64,000 nucleotides of DNA, taken from the NCBI GenBank assembly GCA_963721725.1, contig CAVRLX010000013.1, forward strand, positions 62,001 through 126,000. Direction: 5' to 3'. The number at the start of each line of letters is the position of its first letter. Position 1 is the first letter of the stretch. This stretch comes from RI-153 sp963721725. Its GTDB lineage: Bacteria; Chloroflexota; Anaerolineae; Caldilineales; Caldilineaceae. Positions 10,391 through 18,570 of this stretch are shown here, piece by piece. The notes beneath the pieces are model-generated. The model worked only from the letters and a program-made list of their open reading frames with translations. It ran no database searches and was not told where the DNA came from. Both the position numbers and the translations under genes were made by a program.

Positions 10391-10460
10391 CGTATACCAA
10401 ACTCAGAGGCAAGTCTGATTATCAAATCATAGGTATGCGAAAGATGGGTGGAGGTCTGTC

Positions 10461-11237
10461 ATGCAGTGGTTGAGTTCGCCTTCTGGCGTCACCGTCTCCT
10501 ATGAAAAATACGGCAGTGGCCCGTCTCTGGTTCTTGTACACGGCAGTTTCAGTGACCATCGCACAAACTGGGAGTTCATCAAGCCGCTGCTTGCTGAGCG
10601 GTTTACTGTCTATGCCATCGCTCGGCGTGGTCGGGGCAAAACGGACGCAACCGAGTGGCACAGTGTCATGGATGAAGCTGAGGATGTTTCGACAGTAGTG
10701 AAGGCAATCCCCGAACCTGTGTTTCTGTTGGGCCATTCTTATGGCGCACACGTGGCTTTGGCCGCAGCCATGAAGATGTCGGATCACATTACCAAACTCG
10801 TTCTCTATGAGCCACCGAGGACGGATCTTCCAGGGGTGGAGGCATTGTCGCAACTGGAAGAATTGGCCCGGGCGGGGGAATGGGCACAGTTCGCCCGAAC
10901 ATTTTTCCGCGATACACTGCTCGTCCCGACCGTGGAATTGAAGGAGTTAGAGACAACGGAGCTGTGGCCGCCTATCGTTGCTGACGCCAGGGCATCTCTC
11001 GGCGATATGCGAGCGCTGACCAGCTACACCCTCGACCTGGATAAGGTCAGCAAAATACAATTCCCCCTTGTGCTTCAATATGGAAGTGAAAGCCCACGCG
11101 ATCTGTTTCTGACCGACATCCTGGTCTCCGTGCTCATGAACGCACAGACTGAGGAATTACTCGGTCAGGGGCACGAGGGAATGACCACTGCGCCTGAACA
11201 GTATGTGGCGTCATTATTTCGACACCTGCTTTCATAG
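10461..11237 (+). CDS. Alpha/beta-fold hydrolase
   Basis: 258 residues. The oxyanion-hole loop is LVLVHGSFSDHRTNW, the nucleophile elbow is LLGHSYGAHVALA (Ser about residue 93), and the catalytic His is in LLGQGHEGMTTAPEQ near the end. The acid is probably in the strand before LTDILVS. No signal peptide, so cytoplasmic. Best described as a small-ester or carbon-carbon hydrolase; substrate unknown. A second member of the same fold lies at 13390. Confidence 0.8.
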   Translation: MQWLSSPSGVTVSYEKYGSGPSLVLVHGSFSDHRTNWEFIKPLLAERFTVYAIARRGRGKTDATEWHSVMDEAEDVSTVVKAIPEPVFLLGHSYGAHVALAAAMKMSDHITKLVLYEPPRTDLPGVEALSQLEELARAGEWAQFARTFFRDTLLVPTVELKELETTELWPPIVADARASLGDMRALTSYTLDLDKVSKIQFPLVLQYGSESPRDLFLTDILVSVLMNAQTEELLGQGHEGMTTAPEQYVASLFRHLLS

Positions 11238-11273
11238 GGAAGGATTCGCTGACACACTCGATGAAGTGGACCC

Positions 11274-11372
11274 CAAGAACCGCACGCAATTTCGACGTTC
11301 GTTGCCCGCTTGGCGATGATTTGGGGCGTTGTCGGTCACGTTGACCTGGGGCAATTGAATGTGGCGTTGGGT
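11274..11372. other. Weak attC-like candidate
   Basis: GAACCGCACGCAATT near the left end pairs with the complement of AATTGAATGTGGCGTTG at the right end, which contains the GTTGGGT core. The left core does not fit RYYYAAC, so this is tentative. Confidence 0.25.
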
Positions 11373-11400
11373 GGATTGTGTCGCAACATAAGGAATTTGA

Positions 11401-11426
11401 AAGTCGGGCAGAACTGCCCGGCTTTT
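11401..11426 (+). terminator. Hairpin terminator after the alpha/beta hydrolase
   Basis: AAAGTCGGGCAG and CTGCCCGGCTTT form a 12-bp stem (one wobble) with a two-base loop and a T run. It is followed at once by a TGTTATAAT promoter element. Confidence 0.65.
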
Positions 11427-11428
11427 CT

Positions 11429-11437
11429 GTTATAATT
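11429..11437 (+). promoter_or_regulatory. Extended -10 promoter
   Basis: TGTTATAAT directly after the terminator T run. The layout is the same as at 5154-5192. It could serve the lactonase gene together with the element at 11560. Confidence 0.45.
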
Positions 11438-11559
11438 GACGAAGGACAAACCCCCTGATTCATGCAATTCGGGTCCTACGAACATAGAAGACTGAGCGAG
11501 TGCTGCGGTCGGGTGACATGTATCGCCAGGCATTATTGTGGCACAAATGTTCTACCCCG

Positions 11560-11568
11560 TGCTATAAT
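11560..11568 (+). promoter_or_regulatory. Extended -10 promoter upstream of the MBL-fold gene
   Basis: TGCTATAAT about 110 bp before the MBL start, with no clear -35 at normal spacing. Confidence 0.45.
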
Positions 11569-11677
11569 GGCGAGCGTTGATGATACGAGGGAAGACGAAG
11601 ATGCAGGTGCAGATTCCTTTCCCACCACTTCCATCACCGAAATCGAAATCATCATGCTTCAACCCTGAGGGGGGATT

Positions 11678-12382
11678 ATGAGCCAGACTGCCGTGAAGCG
11701 TCTTTATCTGATGCAGGTTGGGTCCGTGCCGGAATACCAGATTCCGATTGTTTGCTATCTGGTGCAAACGAGTGATGGCAAGAATATTCTGATAGACAGT
11801 GGCCTCCCGGAGATGATTCCTGAAGACGCATCGGGGTTCGAGAATGGGCAGGACGTGATCGCACAGTTGGCGAGCCTTGGCTTGCAACCAGACGAGATTG
11901 ATACCGTCATTTCGACGCATTATGATGGCGACCATGCCGGACGACATGCAGCCTTCACAAAGGCGCACTATGTGGTGCAGCGTGTGCATCATCTGGATGC
12001 GGCGAGCAACCCACGATATGCCTCCATTCGACCCCAATGGGATCAGCCAATGGCGCGCATTCGGCTGGTGGACGGGGACACGGAACTGCTGCCAGGGCTG
12101 GAGCTGATCGAGACGAGCGGGCATGTGCCGGGCCATCAATCGGTGCTGGTGCGGCTGCCCAAAACCGGAACGATTCTGTTGACGATTGACGCTGTCCCCT
12201 TTGCCGAGGGCTTTACCCGTGACGCGCCGGACGACGGGAGCAACCCGGACGCCGCAGCGATCCGCGCCAGTACGATTAAACTGCTGGATCTGGTCGAACG
12301 GGAGCAGGTCGGGCTGGTCATATTCGGTCATGACACGGAGCAGTGGCAAAGCCTCAACTCCGCGCCAGCGTTTTATGAGTGA
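11678..12382 (+). CDS. MBL-fold metallo-hydrolase, N-acyl homoserine lactonase-like
   Basis: 234 residues. The N-terminal strand pair is typical of the AiiA/AttM group (VPEYQIPIVCYLVQTSDGKNILIDSGLP). The metal motif reads STHYDGDHAGRH: HxDxDH, so the second His of the usual HxHxDH is Asp. Other ligands are His in ETSGHVPGHQSV, Asp in LLTIDAVPF and His in VIFGHDTEQW. A lactonase or related hydrolase role is likely, but the changed ligand leaves activity uncertain. GAGGGGGG lies before the ATG. Confidence 0.75.
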   Translation: MSQTAVKRLYLMQVGSVPEYQIPIVCYLVQTSDGKNILIDSGLPEMIPEDASGFENGQDVIAQLASLGLQPDEIDTVISTHYDGDHAGRHAAFTKAHYVVQRVHHLDAASNPRYASIRPQWDQPMARIRLVDGDTELLPGLELIETSGHVPGHQSVLVRLPKTGTILLTIDAVPFAEGFTRDAPDDGSNPDAAAIRASTIKLLDLVEREQVGLVIFGHDTEQWQSLNSAPAFYE

Positions 12383-12513
12383 GAATGCAAACCAAAAGTT
12401 GACTATCTGCTTACGCTGCACTTGAACCGGCTGTGGCATGAGGCTAATCTTATGACAGTATTTACTTTCCATTTTGCTCGGTATGCCACCGGCACTTGGC
12501 AAGGAGAGAAATG

Positions 12514-13192
12514 ATGAAATTGCTGCTTACGTCCGGCGGGCGTCACGAACCCCAGCATCCGCAACGCCCTGGTCGACCTGCTGGGCAAGCCTATCTCCGA
12601 GTCCAGCGCGCTCTGCATCCCGACGGCGCAATGGGGCCATCCCATGTGCGGGCCAGCCTCGGCACGGGGCTTCGTCGTCGGCGGGCCTCCGTGGCACACG
12701 ATGAGCGGCCTGGGCTGGAAGTCAGTGGGCCTCCTCGAACTGACCACACTGCCCACCATCGGCGCGGAGCGCTGGGTTCCCTGGGTGCGCGAGGCCGACG
12801 TCCTGCTCGTGGATGGTGGCGACGCCACCTACCTGTGCCACTGGATGCGGGCGTCCGGGTTGGCGGATCTTCTGCCATCGCTCTCCGAGACCGTCTGGGT
12901 GGGTGTGAGCGCCGGCAGCATGGTGATGACGCCCCGCATCGGTGCCTATTTCGTAGAGTGGCGATCCGCGCCGGACGACAGAACCCTGGGGATCGTCGAC
13001 TTTTCAATCTTCCCGCACCTGGACTACCCCGGCTTTGAGGGGAACACCCTGGCCCACGCCGAGCGGTGGGCAGCCGACATTGCGGGCCCAGCGTACGCGA
13101 TTGACGACGAGACTGCCTTCAAAGTGGTCGATGGCGTTGTCGAAGTTGTCTCTGAGGGTCAGTGGAAACGGTTGGGACTCCATTATTGCTAA
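12514..13192 (+). CDS. S51-family (peptidase E-like) serine peptidase, frameshifted near its start
   Basis: The ATG at 12514 (or 12511) follows AAGGAGAGA. After MKLLLTSGG the frame is lost at GGCGGGCGTC near 12538. Removing one G gives VTNPSIRNALVDLLGKPISE and the frame then holds to 13192, for about 226 residues. The nucleophile elbow is WVGVSAGSMVM and the strand before it is VLLVDGGDATYLCHW, both as in peptidase E and its relatives, which cleave N-terminal Asp dipeptides or related substrates. Probably cytoplasmic. The shift is likely a sequence error, since the remaining 215 codons are intact. Confidence 0.75.
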
Positions 13193-13204
13193 CCAGCGCT
13201 TCAA

Positions 13205-13318
13205 ATGTGGAAAATAGGAACGACCCCACAAGGCGAGACGGTTGAAGAAGCCTTAGCAAATCTGCGTGAGGCTACCGAATTGTATTTCGAAAAGTTTCCG
13301 TTGACCGTTTCAGTTTGA
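13205..13318 (+). pseudogene. HicB-type antitoxin C-terminal remnant
   Basis: A 37-codon frame containing QGETVEEALANLREATELYF, the hallmark strand-helix of HicB-family antitoxins. The first half of the domain and any hicA are missing. It starts 13 bp after the S51 peptidase stop. Clearly a fragment, left by deletion or by cassette shuffling. Confidence 0.6.
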
Positions 13319-13389
13319 CCATTGCTCACCACCTTCCACCTGGCTGAACATGCCTAAGCTGAGGTGAGATTATAAAAAGGACCATCAAC

Positions 13390-14170
13390 ATGCAACAGAT
13401 AACGTCGAAGGATGGCACGACCATTGCGTTCGATCAATCAGGTACAGGCCCCGCGATCATCTTGGTGGTTGGCGCATTCAACGATCGGGCGACCACGGCA
13501 CCTCTGGCTCGAGTCCTTGAACGGCATTTCACCGTGTTCAACTATGACCGCCGGGGACGAGGCGAGAGTGGCGATACTGAACCATATGCCATCGAGCGCG
13601 AGATCGAGGATATTGACGCCCTGATCGCCCAATCCGGTGGAGCAGCGTCCATATTCGGATATTCGTCTGGTGCAATCCTCGCTCTGAGAGCGGCGGCCCA
13701 CGGCCTCAATATTCCGCGGCTGGCGTTATACGAACCGCCACCGACAGGCGCTAGGGCGGGACAGCTTGCTCCCCAGCTCACCGAGCTAATCGCGGCGGGT
13801 CGGCGGGGCGATGCCGTAGAGACTGTTCCAGACCGAGGCAGTCGGCATACCGCCCGCCGTCGTTGCCCAGCTACGGAATGCGCCTTTCCGGCCAGCGCTG
13901 GAAAAAGTGGCACACACTCTGGCCTATGACTCGATGATTCTCGGCGCGTTGCCCACTGGACTGATTGGCTCCATCCGAATCCCCACGCTCGTCATAGACG
14001 GCGAGGAAAGTCCTGAGGTGATGAGGGACGCGGCGCACTCCTTGGCAGAAGCTCTGCCGGATGGTCGATATCATACCTTGAAAAACCAGGGCCATGATAT
14101 TGTCCCGGCTGTCGTAGCCCCGCTGTTGGAAGAGTTCTTTCTGGCACCATTACGTCACTCCTCGTCGTAA
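13390..14170 (+). CDS. Alpha/beta-fold hydrolase, frameshifted
   Basis: About 259 residues across a frameshift near 13822. N-terminal part: IILVVGAFNDRATTAP (oxyanion loop), NYDRRGRGESGDT and the nucleophile elbow SIFGYSSGAILALRA. C-terminal part: IPTLVIDGEESPEV (acid strand) and LKNQGHDIVPAVV (catalytic His). The parts lie in different frames joined at GTAGAGACTGTTCC. Similar in size and motifs to the hydrolase at 10461 but not a close copy. Substrate unknown. Confidence 0.75.
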
Positions 14171-14356
14171 AGCAGTAGGGCCGAATCATTGCACAAAGCA
14201 CTGGTCTTTTGGTTTAGTTGATGCTTCAGTATAAAGCGAAAAAAATTCTAGTGAAGCGCCTTCAGCAAAAGTCTCACTGTTTCTTGCGCAGATGCTCTAT
14301 CTGCACCAGCCTTGATCATCGTGCGTAGTCCGCTTACGCCAACATGCAGATATTGG

Positions 14357-14448
14357 ATCTAATTCAACGTTGTTGGTACGCTCAACTGATCGAGTACGCT
14401 GAATGGTCTACCCGTCTTCCGTCTCGGCAACTGATTCAGGCGTTAGAT
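14357..14448. other. attC-like recombination site 6
   Basis: The left end ATCTAAT is one base off RYYYAAC; the right end GTTAGAT is a perfect GTTRRRY. The arms pair well: ATCTAATTCAACGTTGTTGG against the complement of GGCAACTGATTCAGGCGTTA, with offset bases. 92 bp, ending 28 bp before the next gene. Confidence 0.55.
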
Positions 14449-14476
14449 AAAGTAACCCCAAGAGGAGAAACCGAAG

Positions 14477-15289
14477 ATGGAACCGGTTAAACTTAGCATT
14501 GAAGAGATGTACGACGGCAGCTATGAGGGCTATGAGGCCCTATTGGACCAAAGCCTGAATCCTCGATCCCCAGATATTCTGTATGAGAAATTCAATGCGT
14601 TGGGGCCAACGCATGAAAGCATAGTTCTGGATGCTGGCTGTCGCGATGCAACTCAGGCTTGTGAACTGCATCGCCGCTTTGGGTGCCGGGTTGAGGGAAT
14701 CGATTTAGTCAATTCAAACATCCAAGCGGCCCAGAAACATATCAAAGACAAGGGTCTAACCGACGCTGTTCAAGTGATTCAGGGAGACATTCATGAGATG
14801 GCTTACCCTGACAATCGGTTCGACTTTATCTGGTGTCGGGATGTTCTGGGGCATATGCGGGATCTTCAACAAGCTTTTGAATCCTGTGCACGGGTATTGA
14901 AACCGAACGGGAAAATGTTGATTTTCGAGGTTTTCGCAACCGATCTCTTAACGGAGGAAGAAGCCGATCATCTCTGGTTACCGACGGCATCAAATCCTGA
15001 GAATGCTTCGCGCCCTTACTTTGAACGTGCCTTCACCGTAGCGGGATTTTCTGTACTTGAAGCCGATGTGATCAGTAGTGAATGGCGGGAGTACCAAGAG
15101 GAAACCGATTCCAAGAGAACCTCACAACAGTTGCTTCGCATTGCACGGTTGAGACGCCATCGCGAACGGTTTATTGCCGAATTCGGAGCCAAGGATTATG
15201 CGGCTGAGTTGGCGAACGCTCACTATGGCGTCTACCAGATGCTGGGGAAACTGAGTCCTGTCATTTATTCACTAACGAGGAGCCACTGA
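14477..15289 (+). CDS. Class I SAM-dependent methyltransferase
   Basis: 270 residues. Motif I is VLDAGCRDATQACEL, where the usual second and third Gly are replaced, so binding may differ. The strand-2 acid is RVEGIDLVNSNIQAAQ; post-motif II is IQGDIHEMAYPDNRFDFIWC; DVLGHMRDLQQAFESCARVLKPNGK is a typical Ubi/SmtA-like C-terminal core. Substrate unknown. GAGGAG lies before the ATG. It is followed at once by the arr-like gene, whose ATG adjoins this stop codon. Confidence 0.8.
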   Translation: MEPVKLSIEEMYDGSYEGYEALLDQSLNPRSPDILYEKFNALGPTHESIVLDAGCRDATQACELHRRFGCRVEGIDLVNSNIQAAQKHIKDKGLTDAVQVIQGDIHEMAYPDNRFDFIWCRDVLGHMRDLQQAFESCARVLKPNGKMLIFEVFATDLLTEEEADHLWLPTASNPENASRPYFERAFTVAGFSVLEADVISSEWREYQEETDSKRTSQQLLRIARLRRHRERFIAEFGAKDYAAELANAHYGVYQMLGKLSPVIYSLTRSH

Positions 15290-15967
15290 ATGAATGCCCA
15301 GAAACTACAGCTTTACTACGGCGGTCGCGTCGCTCTCGCTAGCGGGGATGAGGTTCCGACACACGATGGCTTTGTTTACTTCACCCCGAACCTCGACGCG
15401 GCGATCTGGGCCGCGGAGCTATCCGAGGGCGACGAAGAACCGCGGGTCTACACAGTTGCGGTCACCGGCCCCCCCGAGAACGCTGCGGAACAGCCCGACT
15501 ACAAGGTGCCACCATATCCGGCGATGTCTTGGCGCTCTCCAAACCCTTTGACCGTGCTCAATGAGGTCACAGAGTGGAGCCATTACCACGGTACACGCGC
15601 TGACCTAAAGCCAGGCGACCTGATTAGGCCGGGGCTTACCCCTAACTTCGGAGACAAGGCTAGAACAACAACCTACGTCTATCTGAGCCGCACTTTGGAT
15701 GCAGCCACGTGGGGGGCGGAGCTTGCCGTCGGTGAAGGGGCTGGCAGAATTTACATCGTGGAGCCGACTGGCCCGATTGAAGATGATCCCGATCTGACGA
15801 ATAAGAGGTTTCGGGGTAATCCGACGAAGGCATTCCGGTCTCGTGAGCCTCTGCGGGTTATGGGTGAAATCACGGATTGGCAGGGGCACTCGCCTGAAGC
15901 ACTGAAAGCCATGAAGGACGGCCTCGAACGACTTGAGCGAATTGGTGTTGAGCCACTCGACGACTGA
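15290..15967 (+). CDS. Rifampin ADP-ribosyltransferase (Arr)-like protein with a degenerate duplicated domain
   Basis: 225 residues. Residues about 97-205 match Arr closely: HYHGTRADLKPGDLI, then TYVYLSRTLDAATWGAELA, then RIYIVEPTGPIEDDPDL, then GNPTKAFRSREPLRVMGEI. The catalytic His of HGT, the Tyr of YVYL and the Asp of EDDP are present. Residues 1-95 repeat the same pattern in decayed form (LYYGGRVALASGD, FVYFTPNLDAAIWAAEL, RVYTVAVTGPPENAAEQPD), without the HGT His and with Asn or Ala at the acidic site. Arr inactivates rifamycins using NAD. arr genes are frequent integron cassettes, which agrees with the local attC-like sites. Confidence 0.85.
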   Translation: MNAQKLQLYYGGRVALASGDEVPTHDGFVYFTPNLDAAIWAAELSEGDEEPRVYTVAVTGPPENAAEQPDYKVPPYPAMSWRSPNPLTVLNEVTEWSHYHGTRADLKPGDLIRPGLTPNFGDKARTTTYVYLSRTLDAATWGAELAVGEGAGRIYIVEPTGPIEDDPDLTNKRFRGNPTKAFRSREPLRVMGEITDWQGHSPEALKAMKDGLERLERIGVEPLDD

Positions 15968-16030
15968 AGGAAGACCGCGGCGTTGTCGTGTGCGATAAAC
16001 TATCGCGAAAGAGAAAAAACAGAGAGAAAA

Positions 16031-17482
16031 ATGAGCGAAACAAAAAAATTGACTGTCCTGCAAATTAACGATACCCACGGCTATTTGGACGAGCATCAGG
16101 AAATGTTTTGGGACGCAGGCGGCGCCAGACATGAAAAAGTCGGCGGTTACGCCCGCATCAAAGGCTATTTCAATCAGGTGCGCGCAGAACGTGGCGCGGA
16201 TGCGGTCCTCGCGTTTGACAACGGCGATACGCTGCACGGGACTTTCCCGGCGGTTCACTCCAAAGGCGAAGCGTTGATTGAGCCGCTCAATCGTCTCGGA
16301 CTCGATGCGTGGACGGTGCATTGGGATTTCGTTTATGGTCCTGAAAAAATGCAGGAACTTGCTGCGAAATTGAATCACCCGCTGCTCGCCATAAACTGTC
16401 ATCGCGAAGGAACCGACGAACTGCCGTTCCCCCCGACGATAACCATCGAGCGCGGCGGCATCAAAGTCGGCATTATCGGCATCGCCGCCTACATTATTGA
16501 TAAATCTTTTCCCGAACGGGTGAGCGAAGGTGTCTATTTCACGCTGGGCAAAGACGAATTGCCGCGCCACATCAAGCACCTGCGCGAGGAGGAAGGCGCG
16601 GACCTCATCATTGTTCTGTCGCACCTGGGATTCCCGCAGGATTGCAAGCTGGCTTCGGAAGTTCCGGGCATTGATATTCTTTTGAGCGGACATACGCACA
16701 ACCGCATGGATCAGCCGCTGGTTGTGAACGGTGCGACGATCATTCAATCGGGCTGTCACGGATCGTTCGTCGGACGGCTCGATGTCGAGATGGACGGCGA
16801 TAAAGTTTCAGAAATCAAACATCAACTTGTCACCCTCGACGAATCTGTTCAACCGGATACGGCGATGCAAGCGCTGGTTGATGAGATCTACGCGCCGCAC
16901 CGGGAAATGCTGTCGCAAAAAGTCGGCGAAACGGCGACCGATTTGAACCGCTACACGACTCTGGAAGCGACAATGGACAATCTTCTGCTTGACGCGATTG
17001 CCGATGCCGCCGGAACGAAAATCGCCTTTTCCAACGGCTGGCGATACGGTGCACCGATTCCTGCCGGGCCTGTAACGATGAACGATCTGTGGAATATCAT
17101 TCCCACCGACCCGCCGGTGGAAACCGTCGAGATGACCGGGGCGGAATTATGGGAAATGATGGAAGAGAATCTCGAAAAAACTTTTTCCGACGATGCTTAT
17201 CAACAGATGGGCGGCTATGTCAAGCGCTGTCGCGGCTTGAATATCTACTTCAAAATCGAAAACCCGGCAGGCGCGCGGATTCAGGAGTTTTTCGCCGAAG
17301 GGGAGCGGCTCGCCAAAGATAAAGTTTATACCGTCGCCTTTGTCACCGTGCAGGGCGTGCCGAAACAATATGGACAAAATCGTCGCGAGGTCGGCATCAA
17401 GGCCATTGAGGCGCTCAAACAATACGTTCAAAAACAGGGCACAGTCTCGGCAGAACGGCGGAACGCTGTTGTCGCCGTCTGA
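16031..17482 (+). CDS. 5'-nucleotidase / metallophosphoesterase family protein
   Basis: 483 residues from ATG 16031, preceded by AGAGAGAAAA. Metallophosphatase motifs are LQINDTHGYLDEH, AFDNGDTLHG, INCHREG, IVLSHLGF and LLSGHTHNR (two-metal site). The C-terminal 5_nucleotid_C domain follows (LLLDAIADAAGTKIAFSNGW ... VTMNDLWNIIP ... MTGAELWEMMEEN). Relatives are usually secreted, but no signal peptide is seen here, so it is probably cytoplasmic. Its exact substrate (nucleotides, UDP-sugars or cyclic phosphates) cannot be told. Confidence 0.85.
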   Translation: MSETKKLTVLQINDTHGYLDEHQEMFWDAGGARHEKVGGYARIKGYFNQVRAERGADAVLAFDNGDTLHGTFPAVHSKGEALIEPLNRLGLDAWTVHWDFVYGPEKMQELAAKLNHPLLAINCHREGTDELPFPPTITIERGGIKVGIIGIAAYIIDKSFPERVSEGVYFTLGKDELPRHIKHLREEEGADLIIVLSHLGFPQDCKLASEVPGIDILLSGHTHNRMDQPLVVNGATIIQSGCHGSFVGRLDVEMDGDKVSEIKHQLVTLDESVQPDTAMQALVDEIYAPHREMLSQKVGETATDLNRYTTLEATMDNLLLDAIADAAGTKIAFSNGWRYGAPIPAGPVTMNDLWNIIPTDPPVETVEMTGAELWEMMEENLEKTFSDDAYQQMGGYVKRCRGLNIYFKIENPAGARIQEFFAEGERLAKDKVYTVAFVTVQGVPKQYGQNRREVGIKAIEALKQYVQKQGTVSAERRNAVVAV

Positions 17483-17553
17483 GCATTGCGGAGTAAGGGC
17501 GACTTATTATCATTGAACCCAAGAGAGTAAAATCAACCCATAAGGAGAAAGTA

Positions 17554-17898
17554 ATGCAGATTCAGTATCTCGAAATTGTGACACCGGATGTCGATGCCAT
17601 CTGTACGACTTATTCGCAGATGCATGGCGTGACATTCAGCGACGGCGATGCCAATTTGGGTGGTGCCCGCACTGCAAAGCTCGCCAGCGGCGGATTGCTC
17701 GGTATTCGTGGGCCACTGCGCGAGACAGAGGAGCCAGTCGTACGGCCCTATATACTCGTTGAAGACATCGCGGCGGCGGTCGCAGCGGCGGCGGACGCCG
17801 GGGCGGTGGTGGCACTTCCACCCATGGAAATTGCCGGCCACGGTACATGCGCCATTGTCATTCAGGGCGGGATCGAATCCGGACTCTGGCAGCTCTGA
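17554..17898 (+). CDS. VOC-superfamily protein
   Basis: 114 residues with a weak glyoxalase pattern: IQYLEIVTPDVDAICTTYSQ at the start and VRPYILVEDIAAAVAAAADAGA in the middle, ending HGTCAIVIQGGIESGLWQL. AAGGAG is 6 bp before the ATG. Function unknown. It is a stand-alone short gene of the kind typical for this island. Confidence 0.75.
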   Translation: MQIQYLEIVTPDVDAICTTYSQMHGVTFSDGDANLGGARTAKLASGGLLGIRGPLRETEEPVVRPYILVEDIAAAVAAAADAGAVVALPPMEIAGHGTCAIVIQGGIESGLWQL

Positions 17899-18261
17899 TT
17901 TCCGCAAAATTGTTACATAATATGAGGTTGCACCCGAGCAGCGAACTGCACGGCTTTGAAATCAAAGTTGTTCGCCGCCCGGTGAACGTAGACGTTCGAC
18001 GGCATGTGACATCAATAACACCTAATCACCCTAAAAGGTATAAACATTATGCACTTAGAACGCTCGGCGGTGCCATTTTCGCGGACCGCCGCTACGACAC
18101 TGTCTTCGTCTATCACAACGGCGCTGAGTCGTATTATGCTGACAGGGGTGTCCGTGGTTCGCTCAGGGTCTGACATTTGCACAGACTGAAGAATTTGGCA
18201 GGCCAGTGTTGTCGAGTTGTACAAATGTGTAATGGCCGCAAACATTGGATAGTGTGAGGGG
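17899..18261. other. Intergenic stretch without a recognised gene
   Basis: About 360 bp between the VOC and DUF1905 genes. Weak open frames occur but carry no recognisable domain or ribosome binding site. No clear attC core pair was found. The sequence could hold decayed cassette remains. Confidence 0.4.
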
Positions 18262-18555
18262 ATGACTCAAATGCACATCGAGTTTGACGGGGAAATCTGG
18301 TTCTGGAAAGGGCCAGCGCCCTGGCACTTCGTGACCGTCCCGGCGCAGGAGAGCCACGATCTGAAAGCCCTCTCCGGCTTTGTGACCTATGGGTGGGGCA
18401 TGATTCCGGTACGTGTTCGGATCGGCAACACCAAGTGGACCACTTCCTTGTTTCCCCAAGATGATCGCTACATTGTGCCGATTAAAGCCAGCGTCCGCAA
18501 AGCAGAAAAGCTTGCAGAAGGCGACAATGTGACGGTGCGCCTCGAGGTCGGTTGA
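18262..18555 (+). CDS. DUF1905 domain protein
   Basis: 97 residues matching DUF1905 end to end: KGPAPWHFVTVPAQES, then GWGMIPVRVRIGNTKWTTSLFP, then RYIVPIKASVRKAEKLAEGD, then VTVRLEV. This is a small beta-barrel domain of unknown function, often next to or fused with DUF1801/YdeI-like domains. An alternative ATG is three codons in. It is the last + strand gene of the island, tail to tail with the dehydrogenase. Confidence 0.85.
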   Translation: MTQMHIEFDGEIWFWKGPAPWHFVTVPAQESHDLKALSGFVTYGWGMIPVRVRIGNTKWTTSLFPQDDRYIVPIKASVRKAEKLAEGDNVTVRLEVG

Positions 18556-18570
18556 AATAGATCGCTTCAC

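Noticed and set aside
12591..13007. Antisense Arg-rich frame over the S51 peptidase
   Set aside because: Codon bias and motifs support the + strand peptidase; the antisense frame is a GC-rich shadow.
17847..18173. 108-codon frame between the VOC and DUF1905 genes
   Set aside because: Starts inside the VOC gene, has no domain or ribosome binding site.
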